From the NCBI RefSeq assembly GCF_003855395.1, contig NZ_CP034015.1, forward strand, positions 1,002,001 to 1,066,000: DNA of 64,000 nucleotides, written 5' to 3'. The notes under the pieces are model-generated. The model was given only the letters and a program-made list of their open reading frames with translations, searched no databases and was not told where the DNA came from. Origin of the DNA: Shewanella livingstonensis (GTDB lineage: Bacteria; Pseudomonadota; Gammaproteobacteria; Enterobacterales; Shewanellaceae). A program made the translations under genes and the position numbers. Within the stretch, counting starts at the first letter, position 1. Each line of letters begins with the position of its first letter. Below are positions 8,481 through 17,782 of the stretch, piece after piece.

Positions 8481-9173
8481 GTGACAGATAGAGTTCGTAA
8501 CTATGATTTACACCTAGTGATTGTATTTATGTCATTGGCAGCGGCTGCGATCTGCTCATTTGGTGTAGGAAGTGCGCTAATTGTGCAAGCCGATGGCATT
8601 AGTTTAGATATGTTAATGATCCGCCCTGATACGCTTGGCAACTATATGAGCTCATCGTTTGCGGTGGTGTTCAATTTATCATTACTAGCCGGTGGCTCAT
8701 GTTTCTTACTGGCGATGGTTGCAGTATTTAATATTTTCCCTGATTTGCTCAGTCGTTATATTGCTATTATTGGTGGCATGGTGGGGCTCAGTATTGTATT
8801 AATGGGCGTATTTCCGATTAACTTTCTAGATTTACATCGTAAAGTATCGACAGTTTATTTATTCAGCTCTATTGCGTTGCACTGCTTTTGCTTAATAGAT
8901 TATTTCAAACCGCGCAGTACGATGACCAAGCGAATGTTAACGTTGAGTATTATTTCCTTGTGTAGTGGATTTGTATTATTGATGCTGCTTGATTGGAGTC
9001 TGTTAGACTTTAATGAGTGCTCAGTTGATTTCCCTCAATATTGTGTAGTGTCATTATCAATGTGGTCATTAACCCAGGCTAACATTTTATGGTGTATCTG
9101 CCTTGGATTAAGCTTGTTGAATGCCATTAAAATGCAACAAAATCACTTATACCAATTAGTTGAAAGTCGTTAA
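8481..9173 (+). CDS. six-helix membrane protein, DUF998-like
   Basis: A 230-residue integral membrane protein starting at GTG (8481). About six hydrophobic segments are visible (residues ~12-35, 58-83, 90-112, 120-140, 150-170, 195-215), with a short cysteine-containing loop NECSVDFPQYC between the last two. The layout resembles the DUF998 family, whose function is not known. It ends 29 bases before the pseudouridine synthase gene on the same strand, so the two may share a transcript. No catalytic motif was recognised. Confidence 0.6.
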   Translation: MTDRVRNYDLHLVIVFMSLAAAAICSFGVGSALIVQADGISLDMLMIRPDTLGNYMSSSFAVVFNLSLLAGGSCFLLAMVAVFNIFPDLLSRYIAIIGGMVGLSIVLMGVFPINFLDLHRKVSTVYLFSSIALHCFCLIDYFKPRSTMTKRMLTLSIISLCSGFVLLMLLDWSLLDFNECSVDFPQYCVVSLSMWSLTQANILWCICLGLSLLNAIKMQQNHLYQLVESR

Positions 9174-9202
9174 TTACTGTCCATTCTGTTTGAGTATTAT
9201 TT

Positions 9203-9925
9203 ATGAAGCCGATGCGATTAAGTCACTATTTAGCAGTGTGTGGCGTGGCATCAAGGCGTCAAGCCGCGCGACTTATTGATACTGGTCGAGTCAGCATTAA
9301 TGACCAATTAGGCGTGCATACCGACCGAGTTGACTTATTTGAAATGGTGACTATTTTGGTGGACGGTAAACCGATTCTGCCAGTGCAAGCAAAACAGTAT
9401 TTTATCTATCATAAACCTGTTGGGATTGATTGCCGCTTATTAGCGGGTGACCCACACAGTCTGCTACATGTATTACCTGATTTTCCAAGGCTTTATCCTG
9501 CTGGACGTTTAGATAAAGATTCTCGCGGATTATTATTACTCACCAATGACGGCCAATTAACCCAAGCATTAATGCATCCCGATTTTTATCACCCAAAGAC
9601 CTATGTGGTTCAAGTTGATAAACCTGTTTGCGCAGATTTTTTATTGATGATGGCTCAAGGAGTACAATATGCTGATGTACAAACTCGGCCTTGTGATATT
9701 AGGCCATTGAGCTTGTCTGTTAATGAAGACAGATTTGAGATTGTATTAACTCAAGGGCTAAATAGGCAAATACGACGTATGTGTCAAGCGCTAGGGTATA
9801 AGGTGATTGATTTACTGCGCATCAAGCTATTGGATGTGTGCCTTGATGAGTTAGCAGAAAAAACCCTGCGGCCATTAACGGCCGCAGAGTTGTTGAGTCT
9901 TAAAGCGAGTGAACGAGATAATTAA
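9203..9925 (+). CDS. RsuA/RluB/E/F-family pseudouridine synthase
   Basis: A 240-residue RNA pseudouridine synthase. The N-terminus is an S4 RNA-binding domain (MRLSHYLAVCGVASRRQAARLI...GRVSIN, residues 1-60). The catalytic domain has the family motif GRLDKDSRGLLLLTNDG with the nucleophilic Asp near residue 103, and [18 protein letters not shown] near 192. This is the RsuA-type family that isomerises uridine in rRNA. Length and motif (GRLDKDSRGL, RQIRRM) are closest to RluF-like members, but a full-length RluF lies at 62.8 kb, so this is a second, shorter paralogue; its rRNA site cannot be assigned. Convergent with the S46 peptidase. Confidence 0.88.
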   Translation: MKPMRLSHYLAVCGVASRRQAARLIDTGRVSINDQLGVHTDRVDLFEMVTILVDGKPILPVQAKQYFIYHKPVGIDCRLLAGDPHSLLHVLPDFPRLYPAGRLDKDSRGLLLLTNDGQLTQALMHPDFYHPKTYVVQVDKPVCADFLLMMAQGVQYADVQTRPCDIRPLSLSVNEDRFEIVLTQGLNRQIRRMCQALGYKVIDLLRIKLLDVCLDELAEKTLRPLTAAELLSLKASERDN

Positions 9926-9975
9926 CCCATTGGTTAATTTAAGCTGTTAGTTAAATCTCTTAATGACAATAAGGG

Positions 9976-12132
9976 TTATTTAACAATGTCCATTTCTGCC
10001 AATAAGTTGTCAGCATTATCTACATACTGCATCACCCATAACATATAGCGACTATCTACTTGGATTGAACGATTGCTTTGAGCATCGTATCCCCAGTCAC
10101 CAATGATACTTTCATATACACCATCAAACAGTAAACCGACTAATTCAGCGCGGCCGTTTAAGGTTGGTGAACCTGAGTTACCGCCCGTTGTGTCTAGTGT
10201 CGATAAAAAGTTAACCGGTACCGAATCAAGCGCTTTGACATAGTAATCGCCGTATTGCTTTTGCTTAATCAGCTCAAGCTGTTTAGCGGGCGCATCAAAT
10301 GGATCTACGCCAGTATCTTTAGCTAAAATACCTTCTAGACGGGTAAATGGTACCGCAACTAAACCATCCTGTGGCGAGTAACCTTTAACATTACCCACAG
10401 TCACGCGTAAGCTTGAGTTTGCGTCAGCATACACAGGTTTACCTAGCTCGCGGTTATAGGCAATGATTGCATCCATATATTGCGGACGCACTTTCATTAA
10501 CTCACCTGCTAATTGCTTTTGCTGTTGTTCTAGCGCCATATTGGCTGCAAAGGTTTGTACCGCAAATTGAATGAAAGGATCGTTTGAGGCTTTAAAGTCA
10601 GCAACTGATTTGTTCATCCACGCTAACCGTGTCGCTTTATCGTTTAGCTTGGTATCGGCGTACATGTTGTCGAGTTTTTTGGCTAAGGCTTTAGGATCAA
10701 ACTTATTGCTAATCCCAAAGGCTTTATCTAACGATCCTACACGTTGCTTTGCAGGTAATGCTGCATAACGACTAAGTAGGTCGGTTAAAAGCGCTTTATC
10801 AACACTGGCAGCATAGCGGCGATCAATACGCTCCATACTTGAAGTGAAGTTAGTCATGTCGCGGTCTTGATATCCCGGTTCACGCGCCATATCAGCTAAG
10901 GTTTTTTCATTGGCTAAACGATACAAGTCACGTGCGGTGGTAGCCATTGTGGTGTAACCGATATAACTTAAGAGAGTGTCTCTTTGCTGATTTTGTTGGC
11001 TCTTAGCAACCAGTTTTTCTAAGCTTGATAACGTCTTACCATATTGTTGCTGACGTTTTTTATCTTTGCTTATCCAGTTCGCTAAATCCGTTTCGACTTT
11101 CTCTCGTTCGGCTAGCATAGTGGATTTACCATAAAACTCTATCATCGAGGTAAAGTTTTTGGCGTAGTTTGCTAAGCCAGCAATTAAGCTTTCGTATTTA
11201 ATACGCTCGTCACTACCTTCTGGAGCCGTTTCTTTGATGATATCAATCATCCGCTCTTGCAGCACTTTCCCTTCTGGATAAGCCCATCCGAATTGGTTTT
11301 TAACTTCATCGGCGGTGCGGTATCGATTAGTACGGCCTGGATAACCGGCAACCATCACAAAGTCGCCATCGCTAACGCCTTTAGCTGATACTTTTAAAAA
11401 GCTTTTTGGTTCGTACGGAACGTTGTCTTTACTGAAATCAGCAGGCTTACCGTCTTTAGAGACATAAGCACGATAAAACGAGAAGTCACCGGTATGACGA
11501 GGCCACATCCAGTTATCAACATCGCCGCCGTATTTACCCACGCTAGCGGCTGGGTTGTAGGCTAAACGCACATCGCGAATTTCTAACTGCTTAACTAAAT
11601 AATACTCTAGGCCGCCATGGAAGCTGTAAACCTGACAACGATAACCGTCTTCTTTTTCACACTCTGCTACTAAGGTTTTTTCTTGTAGTTCAATGCCTTT
11701 ATAAAAGTCATTACCCACTTTATCCATTTGGCCGGTGGTAATTTTATCGGTTACGTTGGTCACCTCTTCAGTAACGAAAATGCGTGAACCTGGTGTTGCA
11801 GGTAATTCTTCTGCATAGGTTTTTGCTAAGAAGCCATCTTTAAGTAAGTTTTTTTCAGGGGTAGAGTTGTACTGAATTGAACCATAAGCGCAGTGGTGGT
11901 TGGTAACAACTAAGCCTTTAGGCGACACAAATGATGCAGTACAACCACCCAGGCTGATAACGGCATTCATGGGAAATTCAGTTAATTTAGAAATTGAATC
12001 TGCGCTGATCTCTAAGCCTTTTGCTTTTAGCTCATCAGCCATTGCGGGAAGTTGATGTGGCTGCCACATACCTTCATCTGCCGTAGCGCCAAAGCTGGCT
12101 GCTATAGCGACAGTTAATAACCATTTTTTCAT
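9976..12132 (-). CDS. S46-family dipeptidyl-peptidase (DPP7/DPP11 type)
   Basis: A 718-residue secreted serine exopeptidase that releases dipeptides from peptide N-termini in the periplasm or at the cell surface. A signal peptide (MKKWLLTVAIAASFGATA) is followed by a chymotrypsin-like fold split by a helical insert. Visible catalytic parts: VVTNHHCAYG (His), GGDVDNWMWPRHTGD (the region of the Asp) and TTGGNSGSPTLNG (Ser). After the Ser the sequence reads LLFDG; in this family Gly at that place goes with DPP7-like preference for hydrophobic P1 residues and Arg with acid-specific DPP11, so DPP7-like specificity is inferred. Convergent with the pseudouridine synthase; monocistronic. Confidence 0.9.
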   Translation of the reverse strand: MKKWLLTVAIAASFGATADEGMWQPHQLPAMADELKAKGLEISADSISKLTEFPMNAVISLGGCTASFVSPKGLVVTNHHCAYGSIQYNSTPEKNLLKDGFLAKTYAEELPATPGSRIFVTEEVTNVTDKITTGQMDKVGNDFYKGIELQEKTLVAECEKEDGYRCQVYSFHGGLEYYLVKQLEIRDVRLAYNPAASVGKYGGDVDNWMWPRHTGDFSFYRAYVSKDGKPADFSKDNVPYEPKSFLKVSAKGVSDGDFVMVAGYPGRTNRYRTADEVKNQFGWAYPEGKVLQERMIDIIKETAPEGSDERIKYESLIAGLANYAKNFTSMIEFYGKSTMLAEREKVETDLANWISKDKKRQQQYGKTLSSLEKLVAKSQQNQQRDTLLSYIGYTTMATTARDLYRLANEKTLADMAREPGYQDRDMTNFTSSMERIDRRYAASVDKALLTDLLSRYAALPAKQRVGSLDKAFGISNKFDPKALAKKLDNMYADTKLNDKATRLAWMNKSVADFKASNDPFIQFAVQTFAANMALEQQQKQLAGELMKVRPQYMDAIIAYNRELGKPVYADANSSLRVTVGNVKGYSPQDGLVAVPFTRLEGILAKDTGVDPFDAPAKQLELIKQKQYGDYYVKALDSVPVNFLSTLDTTGGNSGSPTLNGRAELVGLLFDGVYESIIGDWGYDAQSNRSIQVDSRYMLWVMQYVDNADNLLAEMDIVK

Positions 12133-12221
12133 TATAGAATTCCATTTTTAGAGGGAGCGTGTAATAAATATTGTGCCAGCTTGCCTCATTATATGAATCA
12201 ATATTATTAAATCACAGAGAC

Positions 12222-12247
12222 AAAAAAGTCAGGCTAGGCCTGACTTT
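12222..12247 (-). terminator. terminator for the amino acid permease transcript
   Basis: On the minus strand, stem AAAGTCAGG / CCTGACTTT with a 5-base loop runs into TTTTTT. It lies about 70 bases after the permease stop and before the peptidase start, so it separates the two minus-strand genes. Confidence 0.8.
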
Positions 12248-12317
12248 AACAAATGTTTAACCATCTTAATAGCGTTTGAAAAACTCGCTTACAAATCCAT
12301 TTAATCAGTCAAGCCAT

Positions 12318-13520
12318 TTAGGCTAGCGCCACCATTAACTGAGCAACAACAATTAATGTTCCCAGTAAGCCGGCAACGATAAGCCCGAAAGTCCCACCAG
12401 AGACTTGGTAACCGCCTAATTGCTGCGAGCGTTGTGTTAATGCCATTGCAATCGGTAAGTAGATAATCATTACCACCAATGGAATGGCAGCAAAACCAAG
12501 CACTTTAAAAAATCCGTCGGGGTAATAAAGTGCACATAATAGTGGCGGTATAAAGGTTATTAACCATGTTTTAGCGCGTCCAACGGCATCATCTTTGGCG
12601 CGAGTGAGCTCTGCGACATAATCAAATAAGCTCATGGTAACACCTAAGAATGAAGTGATTAATGCAAGGTTAGCAAATAAATCAATAGCTTGACTGATAA
12701 TGTTTGACTGGGCTAAACCTTGCAAAGCGGTCACGAGTTTAGGCAGTGAACCACCAAAGTGGTGCACGGTTTCGCCCCCTAAAGAGCCTAAGGTCACTAA
12801 TAACCATAGAATGTAACAAACCAGTGGAATGGTGGAGCCTATCAATAATACCTTTCTGAGAGAAACCGCATCACCCTCTAAATAGCGCACAATGGTCGCA
12901 ATACACACATGGAAACCAAACGAGGTGAACACAACGGGGATAGCGGCTAACCATAATTGTTGTAGCGCTGAACCTGAAGCAACATCGGTTGAATAATTGT
13001 TTAATGCACCGATTAAATTAACGTCGGGTAATAAAAATGCCACCACAATGATGAGTAACACCACCATAGAGGTAAATAAAATGCGTGATACTTTATCAAT
13101 CCATTTGACGCCAATAGCAATTAAGCCGCCAAAAATAACGGTAAACAGTATTACCGCTACTTGATTGCTCATGTTAATCCCAATGGGTTGTAAACGGGTT
13201 TCTAATAACGATGAACCTCCCATTAAATACACCATGGTTAAGGCGAATAATAAGCTGAGAAATGAGCCTCCTTGGATTAACTGGCCGACTTTACCCAGCG
13301 TTTTACCGGTTATGGCATGGACGTTATCACCGATACCACTGTGAAGATTAATTTCTAACATCAATAACGAGGTGTAAGCCGATAAACCCCAAATGACGAC
13401 TAATAAGATTAATGCGGGGATCATTCCCAAGGCTGCCGTAGCTAATGGCAATGCTAGCATTCCCCCGCCAATTGCCGTTCCAGCTACAATTGAAATAGAG
13501 CCTAAAGTTTTAAAATTCAC
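12318..13520 (-). CDS. aromatic amino acid permease (Mtr/TyrP, HAAAP family)
   Basis: A 400-residue inner-membrane permease with about 11 transmembrane segments. The N-terminus SISIVAGTAIGGGMLALPLATA is the typical first helix of the hydroxy/aromatic amino acid permease family (Mtr for tryptophan, TyrP for tyrosine), which import substrate with protons. Other family-like segments are GFHVCIATIVRYLEGD (around residue 200) and SFLGVTMSLFDYVAEL (around 295). Which aromatic acid is carried cannot be decided. The upstream region contains a TGT-N12-ACA sequence of TyrR-box form. Transcribed away from the manganese riboswitch. Confidence 0.87.
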   Translation of the reverse strand: MNFKTLGSISIVAGTAIGGGMLALPLATAALGMIPALILLVVIWGLSAYTSLLMLEINLHSGIGDNVHAITGKTLGKVGQLIQGGSFLSLLFALTMVYLMGGSSLLETRLQPIGINMSNQVAVILFTVIFGGLIAIGVKWIDKVSRILFTSMVVLLIIVVAFLLPDVNLIGALNNYSTDVASGSALQQLWLAAIPVVFTSFGFHVCIATIVRYLEGDAVSLRKVLLIGSTIPLVCYILWLLVTLGSLGGETVHHFGGSLPKLVTALQGLAQSNIISQAIDLFANLALITSFLGVTMSLFDYVAELTRAKDDAVGRAKTWLITFIPPLLCALYYPDGFFKVLGFAAIPLVVMIIYLPIAMALTQRSQQLGGYQVSGGTFGLIVAGLLGTLIVVAQLMVALA

Positions 13521-13619
13521 TGAAAACGTCCTGTCTAATTATTATTTTATTTGTGTCGGACATTAGCAGAAGGGTGACAGAGCAGGCAAGGATCTTTGGC
13601 TGTTAAAGGCTAACAGCTG

Positions 13620-13637
13620 TGTTTATAAACAATTACA
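13620..13637 (-). promoter_or_regulatory. possible TyrR box
   Basis: TGTTTATAAACAATTACA has the TGT-N12-ACA outline of the TyrR consensus (TGTAAA-N6-TTTACA) and lies 100 bases upstream of an aromatic amino acid permease, a typical TyrR target. The inner bases match poorly, so this is only a candidate. Confidence 0.3.
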
Positions 13638-13723
13638 CAACATTAAGCTAAACTGTTTCACGCTAACTTTGCAATAGCGTAGCATTACGGCGTTACTTTG
13701 ATGTTATTAGTTAAATTACCCGA

Positions 13724-13751
13724 TTGATTAAATCCATGTGTTGGTTATAAT
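13724..13751 (+). promoter_or_regulatory. promoter of the riboswitch transcript
   Basis: TTGATT at 13724-13729, 16-base spacer and a perfect TATAAT at 13746-13751, placing the transcription start near 13758, just before the riboswitch. Confidence 0.65.
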
Positions 13752-13759
13752 GCGAGTCG

Positions 13760-13892
13760 TTTTAGGGGAGTAGCTAACCTAAGCATGTCGAAACGATATG
13801 CGTAGGAGTAAGTGTCAACATACTTGGCCTCATGCCATGGTACTTACAGCAAATCATTGATGTTAATGATTTTGCTATGCAAGACCTAAGCA
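13760..13892 (+). ncRNA. yybP-ykoY manganese riboswitch
   Basis: The conserved blocks of the yybP-ykoY aptamer appear in order: TTAGGGGAGTAGCT (13762 on), GTAGGAGTAAGTGTCAACAT, CTTGGCCTCATGCCATGG, and a terminal GCAAGACCTAAG whose CCTAA can close the basal helix with TTAGG. Downstream, CTAAGCAC (13886-13893) can pair instead with GTGCTTAG (13925-13932), and GGGGTA (13908-13913) with TACCCC (13941-13946) just before the AGGA ribosome site. These alternatives suggest control of translation and/or elongation of the next gene by Mn2+. Confidence 0.9.
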
Positions 13893-13959
13893 CTGTCACT
13901 GCATCAAGGGGTATGCGGCGGCTTGTGCTTAGTTGTCATTTACCCCTAGGAATATCACA

Positions 13960-14514
13960 TTGGAAGCTTTATTCGCCTCAACTCTTACTGTTGCCATCGC
14001 TGAAATTGGCGACAAGACTCAGCTGTTAGCCTTACTGCTCGCGGTAAGATTTAATAACAAAGCCGCTATCATCTCCGGTATTTTACTTGCTACGTTATTG
14101 AATCATTTTCTTGCTGCTTTGTTAGGTCAGTTGGCCATTGCTTGGATTGATCCACAATGGGCAAGCTATCTGGTGGCGGGTTCATTTTTTGCTATTGCGT
14201 TATGGGTATTGATACCCGATAAAATGGACGATGATGATAACCGCTTCTATAAACTAGGCGCTTTTGCTGCAACGTTTATTTTGTTTTTTATTGCTGAAAT
14301 AGGCGATAAAACTCAAATTGCTACCATTGTTTTAGCCGCAAAATACCAATCTCTGATCTGGGTTGTTATTGGTACTACGTTGGGCATGTTGATTGCCAAT
14401 GTTCCAGTGGTATTGGCAGGCCATTTTAGCGCTAATAAATTACCTATGAAGCTTATTCACCAAGGATGTGCCGTGTTATTTGCACTGCTTGGTGTGGCGA
14501 CACTCATGTGGTAA
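13960..14514 (+). CDS. mneA: UPF0016/TMEM165-GDT1 family manganese exporter
   Basis: A 184-residue inner-membrane protein with six hydrophobic segments and two copies of the hallmark motif E-x-[21 protein letters not shown] (near residue 14) and [17 protein letters not shown] (near 116). This is the UPF0016 family; the Vibrio cholerae member MneA exports Mn2+, and family genes are often under yybP-ykoY riboswitches, as here. The start is TTG at 13960 ([17 protein letters not shown]) with AGGA nine bases upstream; a longer reading from 13933 has no ribosome site. The MFS gene follows after 11 bases, apparently in the same transcript. Confidence 0.9.
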   Translation: MEALFASTLTVAIAEIGDKTQLLALLLAVRFNNKAAIISGILLATLLNHFLAALLGQLAIAWIDPQWASYLVAGSFFAIALWVLIPDKMDDDDNRFYKLGAFAATFILFFIAEIGDKTQIATIVLAAKYQSLIWVVIGTTLGMLIANVPVVLAGHFSANKLPMKLIHQGCAVLFALLGVATLMW

Positions 14515-14525
14515 ATGGAGGCTTA

Positions 14526-15930
14526 ATGCCCAATAGTCAACGGCTTGATGCCGAAACTGCCCGTGGGTTACCTTGGGTGGTCGCGATTGCCTTTTTTATG
14601 CAATCGCTTGATGGGACGATCCTTAACACCGCATTACCGACTATGGCTAGCGACTTAAATGAACATCCGCTGCGCATGCAAGGCGTTATTATCGCTTACA
14701 TGCTCACGGTTGCCTTGCTGATCCCAGCTTCTGGCTGGATTGCCGATCGCTTTGGTACCAAGAAAATATTCTTTGGTGCCATCCTTTTATTCAGCTTAGG
14801 GTCATTGCTATGTGCATTGTCCAATTCATTAGACATGCTCATTGGCGCTCGAGTGGTTCAAGGTTTAGGTGGTGCGCTGATGTTACCTGTTGGTCGGCTG
14901 GTGGTACTTAGGGCGTATCCGCGATCGGAATTAGTACGGATAATGGGTTTTATCACGATTCCAGGTTTGCTTGGTCCATTACTAGGTCCAACGATGGGTG
15001 GTTGGATGGTGCAATATTTAACCTGGCATTGGATTTTTTTGATCAACTTACCCGTAGGTGTGGTGTTATGCGGTGTGGAAATATATTCCCGATTTACGGG
15101 GCAAAGAAAGATCGCGTTTTGATAGCTTAGGTTTTGTACTATTTGGTGAGGCTATGTTGTTAATCACCATTGCAATGGAAGGCCTAGGCGAACTGCATTT
15201 GCCACACATGCGAGTTATGTTGCTGTTATTTGCTGGTATGGCGTGTTTAATTGCCTATTGGCTTCGAGCCGGGAGAATTAATAATCCGCTGTTTTCACCT
15301 TCATTGTTCAAGACCAGAACCTTTGCTATCGGTCTGTTTGGTAATTTTTTTGCCCGTTGGGGCAGTGGAGCATTGCCGTTTTTGGTGCCATTGTTACTTC
15401 AGGTGGCGCTGGATTACTCACCTTCTCAGGCAGGGATGAGTATGCTGCCACTGGCCGCAGCAGCAATAATGGCTAAGTCCGTAGCTCGGCCTATTATTGA
15501 ACGTTTTGGTTATCGATTTGTATTAACCGTGAATACTTTAGCTCTGGGGAGCATGCTGGCAAGCATAGGCTTAGTTAGTGAGCAAACGCCTTACTGGTTG
15601 TTATTGAGTATGTTGGCCATTTTGGGCGCTATCAACTCATTGCAGTTTACAGCGATGAATGCGGTTACCTTGATCGATCTTGACGATGCCAATGCCAGTA
15701 GCGGCAATAGTCTACTGTCGGTCGTGGGACAATTATCATTAAGTTTGGGCGTTGCCTGTGCCGGCGCTTTACTTGGCGGCTTCAGTGCCGGTGTCGATAG
15801 CGAGGTCGTGGAGACGGTACTTGGAGCGTTTCAACTGACTTTTGTTACCGTTGGAATGATGACTATGCTAGCAGCAGCCATTTTTTCACAATTGTCGACA
15901 CAAGACGGACGAAGGGGCACGCATCTATAA
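14526..15930 (+). pseudogene. MFS drug-efflux-type transporter (DHA2/MdtD-like), frameshifted
   Basis: Two overlapping frames together make one major-facilitator protein of about 468 residues. The first frame starts at ATG 14526 behind GGAGG and runs through six helices with the DHA2-like motif [15 protein letters not shown] and [10 protein letters not shown], then stops at 15120-15122. The second frame picks up at about 15075 with [15 protein letters not shown] and covers the remaining helices to 15930. Inserting one base near 15071-15073 (TTATGCGGTGTGG) would join them, so a single-base deletion, or a sequencing error, explains the break. Probably in the riboswitch operon. Substrate unknown. 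Confidence 0.8.
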
Positions 15931-16423
15931 TTGCTTCGTTGATGTTAAAATACATCTGCATAGAAAAGGGGATTACGCGAGTTTTGGTTTAATTGACGAT
16001 CTCTAATCATCCTTTATTCTGTCCATAGGCCCGCCATATAATGACATTATTGTGATGATGGTTTGACCGTGAGCTGTTGAAATGATGCTTATAAAGTAGA
16101 TTATCCATCATAGCTTTTAAAATAACGATATTAATAATGATTATGTTGAAAATTATAGCCTTAGCACTCTATTGTCAGCGTTGCTTAGGCTTAGGCTTAG
16201 TCGCAATAGCTCTAATGACTCCTCAGCTTAAACCGCTACCCAGGCTCATCAAATACTAACCGCATAAAGCGAATATGTTCAATTACACCTTGAGTACTCT
16301 AGCTGCCATTTTGTGCACTTCTGCGCATACTTACTTTTCGAGTTGGTTAAAATCTAAGCATGCGCAAGTATTATTCAAGCACGGATAGTTGATTGTGTCA
16401 TCGCATAACAAAGGAGCCTTCAA
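15931..16423. other. 493-base intergenic stretch, no supported gene
   Basis: No RNA gene, terminator or strong promoter was recognised. A short triplicate CTTAGG lies near 16181-16200, and a 38-codon open frame at 16143-16259 has a hydrophobic start but no ribosome site, so it is not called. Confidence 0.4.
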
Positions 16424-16804
16424 ATGGAAATGAAAAAACATGGTTTATCGATTGGCATAAATCGAATTGAAAATGTGTTCTTTGTGACATTAAAAGTAAC
16501 GGGTACATTAACTCATGATGATTATCTGGTTATTACGCCTATGTTAGAAGGAGCATTAAGCCAAGTTAAACAAGCTAAAGTGAGTTTGTTTCTTGATGCC
16601 ACTGAACTCGACGGTTGGGATTTGCATGCCGCTTGGGATGATTTAACGCTAGGATTAATACATCAATCCGAGTTTGAAAGGGTCGCCATTTGGGGTAATA
16701 AAAACTGGCAACAATGGGCGGCAAAAATAGGCAGTTGGTTTATTGCAGGTGAGATCCAATATTTTGAAAAACAAGATGATGCGTTAAAATGGCTTCGTTA
16801 CTAA
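16424..16804 (+). CDS. SpoIIAA/STAS-like protein (DUF3478)
   Basis: A 126-residue cytosolic protein of the SpoIIAA-like (DUF3478) family. Beta-rich start (HGLSIGINRIENVFFVTLKVTGTLTHDDY), then KVSLFLDATELDGWDLHAAWDDL and the closing FERVAIWGNKNWQQWAAKIG...YFEKQDDALKWL, which is the usual family pattern at full length. The fold is that of STAS domains and CRAL-TRIO-like lipid-binding proteins; the actual role is not known. Start ATG 16424 has AGGAG eight bases upstream. It stands alone between two long spacers. Confidence 0.8.
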   Translation: MEMKKHGLSIGINRIENVFFVTLKVTGTLTHDDYLVITPMLEGALSQVKQAKVSLFLDATELDGWDLHAAWDDLTLGLIHQSEFERVAIWGNKNWQQWAAKIGSWFIAGEIQYFEKQDDALKWLRY

Positions 16805-16932
16805 CTTCTTTCGGTAAATAAGCGGATGTTGATCTGTCAGTGGTTATTTATCACGCGATGTCGATAAGCTGCAAATACCCTAGGAATATAATGATACATA
16901 TTCGCTAGGGTTTTAATGCAGCTGCAAATACT

Positions 16933-17127
16933 TTATGCAGTTGTATTAACATTATGACCACTATTACCAACAGGTTGCTGCGCGGGTGGTTGCGCTGCTT
17001 CAATCAATTGTAAAGCCATTTGGCCTTCAATTTTTTGCTGATCTTTAGCCATAACCGCAACTTTTAAACTGCTGCCTGAATCAATCGTTGTAGGCATTGA
17101 AGATGGTGAATTAATACTAAGTGACAT
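16933..17127 (-). CDS. YjfB-like putative motility protein
   Basis: A 64-residue protein beginning MSLSINSPSSMPTTI. The centre VAVMAKDQQKIEGQMALQLIEA and the tail NSGHNVNTTA follow the pattern of the YjfB family of small putative motility proteins (helical core, then a Pro/Gln-rich linker and G-x-N-[VI] ending). An upstream in-frame extension to 17244 has no support, since it would run through the palindrome ahead of the OhrR gene. No signal peptide. The function of the family is not established; divergent from the regulator gene. Confidence 0.6.
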   Translation of the reverse strand: MSLSINSPSSMPTTIDSGSSLKVAVMAKDQQKIEGQMALQLIEAAQPPAQQPVGNSGHNVNTTA

Positions 17128-17232
17128 GATTAACCTTAATATAAAATAGAATGATAATAATATATCGGCTGAAAATCGAACGGCTTGATGGTTTTTTGTT
17201 AAAAAACACTTATTGAGTCTTTTTTGATTATA

Positions 17233-17246
17233 GGTTGTGCACAACC
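17233..17246 (+). promoter_or_regulatory. 14-base palindrome GGTTGTGCACAACC
   Basis: A perfect 14-base palindrome in the divergent region between the YjfB-like gene and the OhrR-type regulator, 45 bases before the regulator ATG. A dimeric MarR-family repressor could bind here, autoregulating its gene. It does not match the known OhrR site of Bacillus or Xanthomonas. Confidence 0.4.
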
Positions 17247-17290
17247 AATGTTATGATTAACAGATATTATTGGTTAGTGGAGTGAATCCT

Positions 17291-17782
17291 ATGTCTAGTA
17301 AAGCGTTTACTGAATCTCAATTACCTACAGCGCAAAACCCGCTAGCTCTTGAAAACCAAGTATGTTTTTCATTATACAGTGCGACCAATGCTGTGATCCG
17401 TGCATATCGACCTTTATTAGATGAGTTGTCGCTAACTTATCCGCAATATTTGGTGATGATGGTACTTTGGAAAGAACCGGGAATAAGCGTTAAAACCTTA
17501 GGTGAAAAATTACATCTCGATTCTGGAACACTAACACCGTTATTAAAACGGTTAGAAAGTAAAACGTTAGTCACCCGCGGTCGCAGTGAGTTAGATGAGC
17601 GCGTGCGAGTACTGCATGTTACTGAACAAGGCCAACAGTTATATCAGCAAGCGTTGAGTATTCCTGAGCAAATGCGCTGTAAAGTTGGTGGTAGTATTGA
17701 AGATTTACAACAATTAAAGCAACTGTGTGACCAAGTATTTAGCATGCTTAGTGCAGGAGAGGCGAGCAGCTGTGACATATGA
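17291..17782 (+). CDS. ohrR: MarR-family regulator, OhrR type
   Basis: A 163-residue winged-helix repressor. LENQVCFSLYSATNAVIRAYRPLLDELSLTYPQY has the layout of OhrR, including the reactive cysteine after the first Val (VCFSLY) that senses organic peroxides; the DNA-binding part is VKTLGEKLHLDSGTLTPLLKRLESK and the wing RGRSELDERVRVLHVT. Start ATG 17291 has GGAG eight bases upstream; a longer reading from TTG 17270 is unlikely. OhrR normally represses an adjacent ohr gene for an organic hydroperoxide reductase, but none is beside it here, so its target may lie elsewhere. Confidence 0.82.
   Translation: MSSKAFTESQLPTAQNPLALENQVCFSLYSATNAVIRAYRPLLDELSLTYPQYLVMMVLWKEPGISVKTLGEKLHLDSGTLTPLLKRLESKTLVTRGRSELDERVRVLHVTEQGQQLYQQALSIPEQMRCKVGGSIEDLQQLKQLCDQVFSMLSAGEASSCDI

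Noticed and set aside
13832..14029. Plus-strand open frame overlapping the riboswitch and exporter start
   Set aside because: It runs through the conserved aptamer and into the exporter gene in another frame.
16143..16259. 38-codon frame with hydrophobic start in a 493-base spacer
   Set aside because: No ribosome site, no recognisable motif, AT-rich surroundings; chance is adequate.
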